From Panaeolus papilionaceus (taxonomy: Eukaryota > Basidiomycota > Agaricomycetes > Agaricales), in assembly GCA_015501605.1 (NCBI GenBank), contig JADNRZ010000002.1, positions 1,116,001 through 1,180,000 on the forward strand: DNA of 64,000 bases, in the 5' to 3' direction. Both the position numbers and the translations under genes were made by a program. How positions within the stretch are numbered: position 1 is the stretch's first letter; every line of letters starts with the position of its first letter. Under the pieces are notes generated by a model, which searched no databases, was not told where the DNA came from, and saw only the letters and a program-made list of their open reading frames with translations. Shown here in pieces: positions 10,623 to 22,399 of this stretch.

Positions 10623-11728
10623 TAATGAAAAAATGACGGTGAGATAAAGGCTGGATAAAGAATAAAGTTCAGATGTCAATGGTAGACTATGCTACGGATA
10701 ATGATATGCATCGAGGCTTGATAAAAAAGGCTAAACACATCAAGGTCAAAATGAAAAACGCGCGCAGGATCTGGGGGAACGTACTATAGGCAATTCATTG
10801 CATTCGAATTTCGATTGGATTAAACATATATGAAAGGGGTCCGAATTGCGCAAATCATAATATGTTTGCAGCACAGGCTTCAAGTGCCATGCCACAAGCA
10901 ATCCAGGAAACAGCCAAACTTGTCTGACATGATGGCGCAAGATAGGCAACTTCATGTGTCGAGGAACATCGATGCTTCTGTGATGTTCCTGAAGGGTTTC
11001 CAGAGGTTATATTTCACCCAAGAAGAATGAAGCTTTAGATTCTAGTTCTTCACGAGTAGCAGTGTGGGCATCGAGAGTCTATGAGAAGGTTTTGAGTTGA
11101 ACTAGCGGCGCAGTGCTCAGAGGGAGATGAGAATAGCTTTATGATATGTTTTAATGGGCAGCCATAAATCGATGGAGACCGTAGCACACACTGTAACATG
11201 GCGGGGAACTCAATTTCGTCGTCCAGCAGGCAGTGACGTAACTTCCATCCAAATGAGCGACATGTGTTCGAGATATAGAGTTTCGTATGTAACTGCCTGC
11301 CAGACGATCCAGCAGTTTGGAAAGTAGAGACAGCATCGTCCCAAGACCGTTATCTAAACCCAGTCAAGTCAACCTATTGGACGGATATAACAAGAACACG
11401 TTCCGAGTTGTAACTCTCGTAGGTAAGCTAGAGCAAAAGGGAAGCCGGCATAGAAAACTCGAGACAGGTGTAAGAACTAAACAGGAAGTTAAAGAGCCCA
11501 ACCTGAGGGATGCCAGGTAGTCGTTTCGCTTGGACCAAATTCATCCTCCAGGCTCTCAAAATACGATAGGAAATCTCGCTCCACCTCGCTTCGTTGCCAG
11601 TGTAAACCTGAAGCATGCCGTGTTTCGTGCCAACGGTACAAAAAGAGCCCTGGTAAGATAGTTAGACATTTGAACAGGATACCGAATAGATTGGTTTTTC
11701 CATGGCAAGCTCACTGAATTATCGGTAT

Positions 11729-12300
11729 CTCAAGCCTCCCATGGACCAAGTTGGTTGAAACTTCTTCCAATCGCACATCGGTCTTCATCCCAAGGTCCAC
11801 GGAGAGAATCTTGCCGCTCCTGCTTCCGAACATTATTTCCAAAGCCACTGAGACGAAAATTAAAAGCTGTTTACCTTTTCAGAATTTCTCGGAGTTTGTC
11901 TTGATGGACGCCAGGTCCCTGGTTATCGTCATCACATGGTTGGGGATGTAGACTTTGCACAATAGTTTTCATAGCACAGCGATGAGTCTAGAAAATCAGA
12001 ATCGAAAAGGAAGCAACGATCGAACTTACGGCGATAATTGCGGAGCCACTGTAGAGATCGTCCTTGTCAAAGACGGTGGCATGAAAAAGTGGGTCCAACT
12101 CCAAATGCAAACGAGCGGAGCGGACCCCATTGGCGAACTCCCGTCAACTCCGATGGTGGCCAGAAAATCCATCGAATTATACGCTCCGTCCCATACTCCT
12201 CTGTATCGGTAGGGAGTTTTTTAATTGAAGGGACACACAGAGGAGCTGCGCCCTGTCCCCTATAATGCAGTGGATCGAAAATTGCAGGGTAGAAAAATCT
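11729..12300 (-). other. Coding-like minus-strand block, unassigned
   Basis: From 12300 to 12067 one frame is open for 77 codons and reads RFFYPAIFDPLHYRGQG, later TEEYGTERIIRWIFWPP, ending FSCHRL and a stop. In another frame, a piece ending FDKDDLYSGSAIIA stops exactly at a GTAAGT donor near 12031. It can be spliced in frame to THRCAMKTIVQSLH and on to DSLRGPWDEDRCAIGRSF with a stop near 11729. Both readings cannot be fully right. The block may be an orphan multi-exon gene or a gene remnant; no domain is recognised. Confidence 0.22.
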
Positions 12301-13751
12301 AGAATGATGAATCAGACGATGTATAACGCAAAACGAACATATTGCTCGCTATCGTCCGAAAGGAAAAATAAAAAGAATCGGTGGATAACAAGTCCACCAA
12401 CGTTGGATGGTTTGAGAGCCAGCAGCAGACGGATCTTGTTGAAGATTTGGAACACAGTCGAGGAACGCCAATTTGCTTCCATTGTTCCAGAGACCTTGAA
12501 GAAATTGTCCATTGTCCTGCCATTCAGAGCTATGACGAGGAATTAAATCGGCCACTTATTCTAGACAATGATCCCTTTTGAACTTCAAAATCGCGAAAAA
12601 GAAAAGGTGAGAAATCGAACATCCCAATAATCAAAAGAGAAAAGAAAATAAATGTACAAATGTACACCAGGTAGTATTTTGCCAACCGGTAGACAAGAAA
12701 AGTAGCCCTGTAAAAATTATTCAACAATGGACCGGTCAACGATTTAAAAAGTCGTCAAGATGGAATGTAACCAACTGGAGTTACTACGGGGAAAGGGGAT
12801 CTACCAAGAAAATATGGGGGACTAGAATCATATCAAAATCATTGTTCGTGGGTGTTTCGTCAAGAAATAAATCGTTGGGGGAGTCGTAGGTGTATAGACA
12901 AGTATATCGAGACGGTGGTCATGTCGTATGTCGTGTAGTCATCGCGCCTCCAAGGAGGCCACTGGATTTAATTATCCGCTACGGATAACGCCTGGCCATA
13001 GGGAAATCACCAGCAAATCGCCATTAATGCGCAACCATAGGTCCGGGCGCGCTCCGCTAGGCGCTACGATACACATCCGCGGGATATGTACGAACTGCCA
13101 AGGGAGGGCCTAACAGATAACCCATGTGTTGCTTAATTGACGACAATGAAAATAATCCCCTCTAATCTTGGGTTCCCCCGGAAACACAAGAATAGCAAGC
13201 GCAACCTTCCAGTCCGTTTAGGGATATCATGGTCCAAGAAAATGAAAATAAAATGGGACAAAAATAAAATGGCAAAAAGAAGTCGGGTTCGGAAGATGAA
13301 AGCGGGGTAAAATAATGTTTCGTCAATCGATATGAGATGTAGAGTAGATGGGTGAGGTGATACAGTGGAGGTAAAGTTGGAATAGAAAGGTTGAAAAACG
13401 GACAAAGAGTCAAGAAAAGACCAATAGAAAAATGGAAAAGGTGGTGTGCCAACACAAAGGGGTTTGGAAATGGTAATGTTGCAAAGGGGGCAAATTAGAC
13501 GGAGAGGAGTCCCATCATAGATTCACCGGAACGGAAATCGATTACGTTCCTTCGTCAACTCCTTTTTGCGAGATTTGTGGCTAAAGTTGTCGACCTATGA
13601 CACAATAGCAATCGAGAGGAGTGAGGTGAGGCATGCAAGCACGGGTGAATCTCCACGCTTAGGCTAAATTCACCAGGAAAACAAAACTCCAATAACATTA
13701 TCCTTATCTTCTGCCTTCAAGGGGTAAAAAAGGATAGCTATTTTCTTCCAT
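12301..13751. other. Gene-poor stretch with a hairpin cluster
   Basis: A minus-strand frame near 12512-12400 (MDNFFKVSGTMEANWRSS) may belong to the block just before it. The rest shows no supported gene. Three short hairpins occur between 12946 and 13089 and are described separately. Confidence 0.35.
12946..13089. other. Cluster of three short hairpins
   Basis: GCCTCC/GGAGGC pair at 12946-12959. TTATCCG/CGGATAA form a perfect 7-base stem with a 3-base loop at 12972-12988. An ATCC/GGAT stem extended by ACA/TGT past one mismatch lies at 13071-13089. The spacing is tight compared with the surrounding DNA. It could be a structured RNA or the remains of a small element; no flanking terminal repeats or target duplication were found. 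Confidence 0.35.
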
Positions 13752-14421
13752 TTATCCACGGACTTTCCAAGCGTCCAACTTGGTTCCCAGTTCAAATTCC
13801 AGGGACGAATTCGTACTCGAAAAGTTTCTTGTGGTGTGGCGTGGCAAGGCGGCCGTAAGAGGCAATCCAATCTGAGTAATGGTACCAACTATCCGAGGCG
13901 AGGCTATAGGCAAAAATCTGGGCACGGAAACATCGAGACAAGCACAGTACGGCGCAGTGAAGCCATGAGTCACGATCATCCATCGATCAACGAGGTTGAG
14001 GGGTGAGAAGACAGGGACTCGAATTGCGGCATGTGACTTGCCAAAACATGCTGCAGTAAAGACGCGTGTTGCCAATGTTGGGGTGCGAGATGAGTCGGAT
14101 GTGGCGGAAGAAAAAATGAGGTGTTCTGAGATTGGTTTGATAGCATGACGGGGCGCGTGTCGTGTTGGAAGTGATCCGATTCCGATGCCAGAATGCCAGC
14201 GATGCAACTGAAAAGTAACGACCATTTCGCAGAAACCTGCTTGCAGGGGAATAGGACTTGTCTGCCAGCACAGCGGAGTTTGGAGTTGAGAAAGCCGTCG
14301 TCCAGTGAAGACATGCCTGTTCTAATTTTGCGTTTGAAATGTTTTTGAACGGAAAACCTGAGACGGTCGATCCATGGGAGGACAAGTCGCTGACAATGCT
14401 ATCGAGAGAAGGACAGGGCAC
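13752..14421 (-). CDS. Two overlapping long minus-strand frames, doubtful gene or frameshifted remnant
   Basis: One frame runs from an ATG at 14421 for 144 codons (MPCPSLDSIVSDLSSHGS at its start). A second frame on the same strand, 14225-13752, has 157 codons and reads GKSHAAIRVPVFSPLNLVDR in its middle. Their overlap at 14225-13987 is what one expects if an intron or a single frameshift joins the beginning of the first to the end of the second. I could not find a splice pair with matching phase. The composition (Ser, Thr, Pro, His) offers no family. It lies 328 bases beyond the stop of bHLH copy 2 on the same strand. Confidence 0.2.
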
Positions 14422-14748
14422 TGGATTGACTGTTGAGGTCAGAATGCACCGTCTATCTACTTCTCCTGATCCGAAGCTTTGAACATGCTAATGTCCTCAA
14501 GAAGCATGGACCCAAATGATGAAAAAAATATAATATATGAACAAGCCCCAGTACGAGACATGAAAGAAAAGAAAGAGAAGAAAGAAATGAGAGGTGATGT
14601 GTTGGCATGGATGGTGGTAAAATGAGCATAGACGGCGACGATGCTAGTGAGTAGAAAGTGGGGAGGAAAAAAGGAAGAAAAAGATATATCGATGCAGAGT
14701 CAAAACAACAAAACATTGTATAGAATGGCAAAACAAGGAAGAACAATA
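14422..14748. other. Probable 3' untranslated region of bHLH copy 2
   Basis: Purine-rich on the plus strand, therefore pyrimidine-rich in the sense direction of the bHLH gene. No gene seen. Confidence 0.4.
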
Positions 14749-15810
14749 TCAGTGACCGCCTTCAGAAGCGGAAGGGGTTGAGCGCCCTGAGCCTGATGGT
14801 TGGGGACCACGAGGCGCAGCATCTTGAGGAGTAGGAGGCCTGTTGGCATCTGGAGCGGGAGTACCTTCAGCACTGAGAGAGATCTTTTCGTTGAGAGCGC
14901 GAAGACGCTGGGATTCCTGCTCAAGATATGCAATGCGGTTCTGAAGCTCCTTGTTTTCTCGCTCAAGGGCAATAATGTGATTGGTAGCTAGAGATAAGGG
15001 TTGTGGTTAATGAGAAAGGGCACTGCACAGGAAGGGGTTAAGAGCACATACCACGTTCGAGAAGAGAGACCTTGCTGCTCTTCTGGTTGGTTAGAGGGAG
15101 AGCATCCTTGAGCTTCGCGTAGCCATCCCTGAGCTCGTCGCGTCTCCGCTGTTCTGCTTCAATCCGTTGCCTTCTGGTGGCTTCCTTTCTAGAGTTTGCG
15201 AGGTTCTCGACATAAGCGACACCCATGTTGTCTTCGTCGTCAGAGTCCTGTGATCTACCGCGTTTGTGACGACTGGAGGAAGAGGTAGGAGATGGAGTAG
15301 GATTATAACGATGAGAAGTACGATGTACCAGGCTGTGACCTCTAGAAGATGAAGGAGAGTTTGCACCACTGCTAGTAGTAGAATAGTGGTGAAGTCCGTC
15401 ACCCGAGGTGTCTGATCCGGAAAGAGGAGGGGATAAAGCCTCATACATTTCAGGGGAAGGAGGTGGTGGGGAGTTGCTTAACGGCAGGTTTGCATGAGGC
15501 GGAGATGTTGGAAACACGCCTGTTGTTTGATATGGATGAGTCGGCAAACCAAGTGAGATGGCATAAGGCTGATGCAAATCTGTAACCATTTGGTCTTGAA
15601 ATAATAAACAATCGGATAGTAAGATTGAGAAAGGTAGTTGAAAGACATGAAAAGGAAAAGTAACATACCACGCGTTTGAGTTGCGTGTGGCATACCTGGA
15701 TAGTTATGCATGTTGGGTTGGCTGTAACCCATACCAAAAGATCCATTCTGTTCATAGAAGTGATAACCAGCCTGGTTGCTGGAGTCGTCTCCCATAGCGT
15801 GCTGATCCAT
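14749..15810 (-). CDS. Basic helix-loop-helix transcription factor, copy 2
   Basis: Three exons (15810-15669, 15594-15052, 14987-14749) give 307 residues. The N-terminus is MDQHAMGDDSSNQAGYHF, followed by a long disordered Ser/Pro/Gly region, an Arg/Lys cluster and an acidic DSDDEDN patch. The basic region and helix 1 read RIEAEQRRRDELRDGYAKLK, the loop LPLTNQKSSK, and helix 2 starts VSLLERATNHIIALE. A leucine-zipper-like coiled coil (ELQNRIAYLEQESQRLRALN) and a Pro-rich tail follow. The DNA-binding region is nearly identical to that of copy 1 and carries the same phase-1 intron after LLER. Copy 1 has an additional intron in front of the basic region that copy 2 lacks. It probably binds E-box DNA as a homodimer or with copy 1. 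The promoter is shared divergently with the large gene starting at 16754. Confidence 0.87.
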
Positions 15811-16753
15811 AATTTGGTCTAAGTTTTGGATGAATGGTTCGCGTGTTAAAAGGTCGTGGTCAGTTCGTTCGTTGAGTAAAGTCGTAGTTGTTCGTTGGTC
15901 CCAAAGTAAAGCAGTTTAGATGTGGTTGATGATTGACAAGTTGTTTGAAAGATGAAGGCCGTGGTCGTATAAGATGAAGAAGGGTAAGAAAAGAGGGAAA
16001 AATAGAAGAAAAAAGAGAAAAGAAAAGTTTGAAAAAAAGGGGGATGATGAGTAGAGGGGATGTTGATAGAAAGTGGGTCGTAGACAAGTCAAGCTAAGAA
16101 CAAGTTGATTTGCTGCGCCACTCTTCTTTGTCACCGTTTGGCACACTTTCAATTTAAACTCATTTTTAAAATTTAAAATTTAATTCTTTCTCTTTCTTTT
16201 GTTGTTGTTGTTGTTATAAGGCCTAGTCTACGTTTTTACTCCTCTTTATATATTTATTTTATTTTAAGAGTTTAGTTATAAGATTCAACCAACACATTTC
16301 TCTCTTACTCGGTCCGGTTCTATACTTCTACCGTATTTGGAAATTGTTCCCACCCCTACAACCCAATTCTCAGACGAGTTACAAGGTACAAACTTGAATT
16401 AGACTTGAGAGAGACGGTGAGCAAGCACTCTTCGTCATTGTCAACAACGACGACCACCATTATTGCTTGGCTACTGCTTAGGGGCTCATAATATCATCCA
16501 ATCACGATCACGACTGTCACGCATTCCCTCTCTATTCTTATCCTCAGAATCCCCGTAAGTTTGGTTGGTTCAACTACCATCACATTTTCACTCTTGACGC
16601 AAGTTCTTTATTCTCATTCTCTAACACTTTTTTTTTCTTTTTATCTAGAAATAAATGCATATTTCTTGCATATAATTAATTCAAATTGGGTCTATATAAT
16701 TTTTAATATCCAATTTACGTCTGGGTTATTCTTCACAACGCGTTTAACGTTGT
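15811..16753. promoter_or_regulatory. Divergent promoter region with GTT microsatellite
   Basis: These 943 bases separate two genes read outward. They contain five GTT units at 16201-16215, an AT-rich block at 16150-16190, and T-rich tracts before the plus-strand start near 16630. A GT-AG 5' leader intron for the large gene is possible between 16556 and 16649 but is not proven. Confidence 0.45.
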
Positions 16754-19700
16754 ATGATGTCCTACAACAACAACAACGCCCACAACGACGATACAACTCC
16801 AAGAGCCTCAAATCTCTCTTCAACACCTGCTGCAGTTTCTCCAACGACATGGAGACCACCAAAATCTCCGTTGCCCCCTCATCGGTTGGCAAAACTGGCC
16901 AATGCTCTTGGAGTATCAACACCCATTCCATCCCATAATGCCTCCTTTCTATCAAGGTCCTTCTCGGAATCAGCAGGTTCAATAGATGCTAGGCGTTCTC
17001 CGACTCCTTCAGCAGCTAGCTCATCCGCTATGTTCAGCTCTTACGGTTCGACACCATCAACCTCCAAGTATCTTCTTCATGTTGTACCCCCGAAACATCT
17101 TCCTCACGATTCACAATACACCGACACCCTCAAGACACCCGCACCACCGAACGCTCCAGGATATCATAGTCACTTCCGACGTGGAACCCTTGTTCCCGTT
17201 CACTCCACTATGCAGGCCCAATTAGGAGCTATAGCCAAAGAATACGCTTTGCCGAGCACAGCCGGTCTCGTACTCTACCTCATCTCATCATCCCCATCAT
17301 CCAACTCATCTCCCATCTACGGACCATCCGACTCTATAGATGAAGAACCAGGTCCGAGGCTATCCGAAGATATTTGGAGACACCTCTGGACACGCGTTTT
17401 ACGTTCAGAGCATCGCGATGACCTCCTCATGCCCCCCACCTCGCCTTCATCCCTGACCCCCCGGAGTCCACTAGGTAATCTAGGCTCCGCAACCCGTTCA
17501 ACGCCATTCCTACCACAGGAAGGTATGGGTGGTGGCTCCCTCCGTCCATTCATAGCGTCCCCGGGTCCCGAGCCCCTTGTCCCTTACTCACCACGCCCAC
17601 AATATCATTCCAACAGCCCTATAACACCTACCAACCCCACTTCCCCATCCACGCCTTCGACCGTCTCGGACAGACATTCCAATAACAAATCCGCTCCTCC
17701 TTCCTCCACCGATGATCATGAAATCGAACCTGCTACACCGGATACCTCAGTTGATGTTGACGACTCGGGGCGTATGGCTATGCTGAGAGCTGACTCTCTT
17801 GATCTCCCTGGCCTCAACAGTCCAGCGCTTATCCCGGTTCTGGCCAAGGTGGAATTCGATATTGATCGCCGGAAAGCTGGATGGTATGAACCTTGGTTAC
17901 GTAGTCGGAAAGCGAATCACATGAAGCGGGATGAGCACAGGAAGAGGGCGGTGAAAGAGAGAGCAGATACTGACGCCAGCACAGAATTGAGTGAAACGAC
18001 CGGGGAGGAGGAGGGCGATGACGCAGAGAAATCGGTCAAGGGCAAGAAAAAGAAGACTCTAGTACCCCCTATTGAGCTCATCACAGGAAACAAGGACAAG
18101 AAGCTTGAACTTCCGCCACTTTCACCTACCAAAGATGAGGACTCTGACAAGGAAAAGCAGTCCAAGGGACCAGGCGGCTATGCTAGACTTTCAGAGTCAC
18201 CAGCAGAGATGACAGACACCGGAGAAGAGGAGGACGAGGACGAGTTGGAAGACATGGAAATTGGCGAAGATGCTACGGCTATTGTGGGTAAAGTTGGCTC
18301 ATCAGATCCGCTGAAAGAGGTCTTTGGTGATGATGAAGAGGCATGGGCAGAGATACGCGCAGAGAACACCGAAAAACGACACAATGATGCCAACCCCAAC
18401 ATTGTTCCGCTCGCCCTCACTGCAAGCGAAATCTCTGCGTTGCCCGACCCGGTCAACTTGGACAAGTCGCCCCACGATTTCACGAAAGAAGAGGACGAGG
18501 TTAGGGAAATGCTTGATATCATGGGTCAGCCAGCGCGTGCACTACAAATTCCATCCCCTGACAAGAGGAATGCAGGTGCAGTCAATGGGCTAGCTGCCAG
18601 AAGCAAGGTTCCTCCTCCCCTTATGTTCAAACCAAAGGACAAGAGTGCTGCTTCTGTAGTACCTTTTGCTTTGACTCCTACATCAGCAACAGGCCTGGCA
18701 TATCTTGAATCTTCGTCAGGGGACGATGATGAAGCACAGGGTGCTGCGAGTGGGGGAGATGATACAGAGGACTTGAGGAACTTCCGCGTGAGGAGTCCAG
18801 AGTCTAGTGAGAAAAGGACTGGAGCAGTATTTGATGATTTGGATCTGGGACTGGATCCCTCTGAAGACGTGAGCCCTCATTTCCACTTTACTCCTTCTAC
18901 ACTTTTAGCTTCCTTGATCATCAACATTTCTAACACTGTCTGTCATTTCGATTCCCTAGTTTGACGATGATGACCCCAACGATCGTCGCAGAAGCCAGCT
19001 TCTCATGAAAGCTCAACTTGACGAGATTGAAAGGGTAAGTCACAAATCTGCCTCGCTGCTTGTCTATTTGTTCTAGAGCACTAACCATGTCATGTTATCA
19101 TTCATGTTCACTCGCTTTCACCACTTGACTTGGCTGACTGACGTCGAAATTTACTTGCTTTGCATTCAATCTGTCGCATCATGGCGTCGATGTCTATTAG
19201 ACGATGGCTCAACTCTCCCCTCGATTTATGAACACTGATCTGGCTGAGGACCCCAACAACTATAGCTTCAACTCTGGGACTCTTTCGCCCTCATCACCGC
19301 AGAAGCTAACGCTATCCCCCAGTCCTCACCTCCGCAACTCGGATGTCTTCCCATCGTCGCCGAGGCTGCCTCATCACCCCGATCCCCCTGATGAAAGCCC
19401 TACGTGAGTAGTTGATTCAAATTTAGTCATAGACTCTCCACTCACATAAATCAACTTTGCTTGCATTCTATGCTTTCGTTCTGCAATGAAATTCGTCATA
19501 TGACAAATACTAATGCGATCGCTCTTGCTTTGCTTTCATTCTGTCTAATGTCCCCAGACGGGAGGCCAGCGGACATGCATGGCCCGCAGTTCCTTTCTCA
19601 ATGATCAAAGAGCGAGGGGACGGAAATGGAATTGCCGCTACTGGACCGGATGCACCCCCGTCACCTCCCAGGCTCGCAGTCAATGGCGTCACGACGTCTG

Positions 19701-21670
19701 CGCCTAAGTCCTACATGCCCACGCCAGCCCAGGGACTTGGACCTTCACCAGAAACAGAGAAACGACGCAGGGAACAGGAACAGGAAGAGGCGCTGTACCC
19801 ACCCGTGTCGGCGAGTCAAAGGGAAGAAAGTTTAAATTCTGGCACAGGATCACCTGTAATTCCACTCTCCCCGGACCCGTTTGGGAGATACCCGTCAGGA
19901 GAAGCGGAGGGAACACAAGCGGGTTCAATTAATTGGGAGACTATGACAATAGGAAGAGGGGTCCCAGAAACGGAGGAGACTGTTGGTGAAATGTCCTTTT
20001 CCCCTAGGACGAGGGCGCGTTCAGGTACCACCAGCAGATTTTCAGCAGACTCTTCTACAACGGAAGAGACAGCGGCAGCTAGCTCAGCTGCGAGCACCAC
20101 GAGTAAGGTATCTTCAAGGGCGACGCTCATGAGCGTGAAGAGCTTCAAAAAGCTTTGGAGGAAGAGCAACAACAAGTCGACGTCAGAAAAACCTCCAGTC
20201 CCCCCTACTCCTCCACCTCCCCCGATGTCGGCACCAGCTGTACCCACTAGTGCACCACCTTCATCATCGGGAAGGAGTTCACCCATGGTTCCTCCACAGA
20301 GACCGGAACGGCCGTCTGATGAACAATTGTTGGATATCCCTGATGTGCCACCGCCACCTAGTGCCGGTTTAGGCAGGCTCTCGCCAGGGCCCAATGCACA
20401 GGCGCCTCCCCATCCTGCGGGTCGGATGTCGATCGACCAGCAGAGTGTTCGCAGTCGACCATCGGTTGATGGGCTCCCTCCTCAACACCGAGGCCAGCCT
20501 ACACCTCCACCTAGTGCTGGCCTAGGGAGACTCTCTCCAGGGCCAAATGCATCAATGCCTCCATATCCTCCTGGACGAACTTCAGTGGACCAAATGAGTG
20601 TTCGTAGTCGACCGTCAGTGGATGGTTACCCACAACAACAGCCAGGTCAACCCCAACATCCGCCTTTCCCTCCTAATCACCCTCAGTACGGTCAACACCC
20701 CCAACAAATGCAGCGGCCTCCACAACCTCCGCACCCCCAACAAATGCAACGGCCTCCACAACCGCCGTACCCTCAGCAACACCCGCAACATCCACAAGGT
20801 TTCCATCCACCTCACCCGCAACCAGGACCACCAGGGCCACCGGGTCAGTTTGGTCCAGGCGCCCCTGGTCATCATCCACAACTTTCAGTAGGAACCTTTC
20901 AAGGCAGGAATCCTAATCCTCCACCATTTATCATGACCCACCTTCAACCAAGTCGCTCTGCCTCGGGTCTCGACCGGCTTCACTTTGACCAAGAATCCCC
21001 ATATCCAACGAGCATACGACCCGCAAGACAAAGTCCCCGTCCGCCATCTCCAACTCCCCTTCCAATAATTCCAGAAGGTGAGAAGAATCTCAACACCAAC
21101 ATGAACGGCGGTAATAATTATCCTCCTGCTTCTGCTAATACCGGAACCAGGAAATCGATCTTGAAGAAGAACGGCGCCAACGGCAGCAGCATTTCATCGA
21201 TGCACTCTGTGGAGCAACACTATCAAGTACCAGCGTCGGCTCCCGCCTCGCGGTCGAGTTTTGAGAGGCCACCATCAGCAGGTGCATCACGTGGGCGACG
21301 ACCGAGTGTCATCAATTTCGGTTCAACGAGGTCGTCAGTAACATCTCCCGATTTGCCGCCGAGTCCACAGATCCCCAGTCATCTCATCAGCATGAAAAGT
21401 CATCCCCCCAACAACAACGGTGGTGGTCTGGACTACCGGACATCGCAGCGGTCGAAGTTAACTACTTCGTCTAGCGAATCATGGTCTCCGCCGCAAAGGC
21501 AAGCATCACTAAGTGCTCGCTCTGCTTCGCCACCACGGTCGATGGCGTCATCTCGCGACTCTGCTGATTCGCGTCCCAGCTTTGATGTATCGCAGTTTGA
21601 GTTTGTTTCACCGCCTCGAGGAGCGTCTCTTTCATATCCATACAATGCTTCATTTGACTCTCAGCAGTAA
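16754..21670 (+). CDS. Large Ser/Pro-rich fungal protein, function unknown
   Basis: Four exons (16754-18868, 18960-19034, 19201-19403, 19558-21670) join in phase to 1501 residues. Near residues 130-215 a likely folded part contains TAGLVLYLISSS and then GPRLSEDIWRHLWTRVLR. Near residues 355-385 comes VEFDIDRRKAGWYEPWLRSR. Acidic clusters follow in the second half of exon 1. In the last exon there is a basic patch SVKSFKKLWRKSNNKS, then a Pro/Gln/His-rich stretch holding a 51-residue tandem repeat, then RKSILKKNG and a Ser-rich tail. I have the impression that such large proteins with a short conserved N-terminal part are widespread in fungi, but I cannot name a function. The many Ser-Pro sites would suit regulation by kinases; that is inference. 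The start is the first ATG of two in a row. Confidence 0.8.
20351..20656 (+). repeat. Tandem 51-codon repeat inside the large Ser/Pro-rich protein
   Basis: Two adjacent 153-base units encode PPPSAGLGRLSPGPNA, then a variable Pro-rich part, then a segment like SVRSRPSVDG. Both units keep the same register, and the DNA copies differ mainly at third positions. Shorter copies of QMQRPPQPP follow at about 20706-20770. Confidence 0.8.
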
Positions 21671-22399
21671 CAGTAGTTTATAGAAACTGCGTGCGCCGGC
21701 TTTGGTCTATATTTTTTAGGGTTTCTTCATTATTTACTTTGCTTTCTCGGTTCTTGGATCTCCCACAATCCTCAAAATACCCCCTCATCCACCATTTTAT
21801 ATATCTTTACTTTTTGTTACTTATACTTGATTGAAAACATTGTATTCTAGCCACGATGCTGCTTGTTTCACGTTTCTTTATTTCAAGCATTCTACTTGAC
21901 CTACTAGCTTTATTTCTACCCGTGTTTTCGTTTCAACATGGAGTTTAACAAATGGGCAATCTCTGAGGGCATGAAAAGAAGTTAATCATTGTCCGATACA
22001 GAACGTAAAAAAGCGCGCCCGAGAAGCAAGCAAAGGATCGGACGCAAAAGATGAACATCTGAGAATCATCAAAACCGTATATTTGAAACACATTAAATGT
22101 AAATCAAAAAGGATCCGTAGGTAGCAAGCAAAGTAAGTCGGGGGAAAGTGGGTTAATGAAGTGACCAAGTAACCCATATTTAAAAAAAGAGATAACAGAA
22201 TCAATCTGCAGAAATTGGTCCCAAAGAGACCTAGGACCACGAAGCGAAGAGGGGAAGGATATAGCAATACAGGTTGTTTAAGTAACGTTATTAAACAGTC
22301 CATGGGACTCTCATGATATAGATCCGGGAGCAAGACAAGATGTGTGGTAACGGGATATAGGGGTGGTGAAGAGGGTGCCAGGGACTGGGTTCAGAATCC
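21671..22399. other. Convergent intergenic region
   Basis: Lies between the stops of the large plus-strand gene and the minus-strand chitin synthase gene. It is T-rich on the left and A-rich on the right, as expected for two facing 3' untranslated regions. No gene seen. Confidence 0.5.

Larger units (their letters stand above)
8501..11728. other. Gene-poor stretch with small palindromes
   Basis: No supported gene. Open frames are short and overlapping; the longest, on the minus strand at 9088-9333 and 8759-9091, show no family features. The stretch holds a GC-rich hairpin at 9749-9770 and a cluster of ACGT-core motifs at 10578-10622, listed separately. Minus-strand frames at 11428-11616 continue from the coding-like block at 11729-12300 but cannot be assigned. 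Confidence 0.4.

Noticed and set aside
20615..20881. Trp/Leu-rich and Val-rich minus-strand frames
   Set aside because: They are antisense shadows of the Pro/Gln/His-rich repeat in the large protein.
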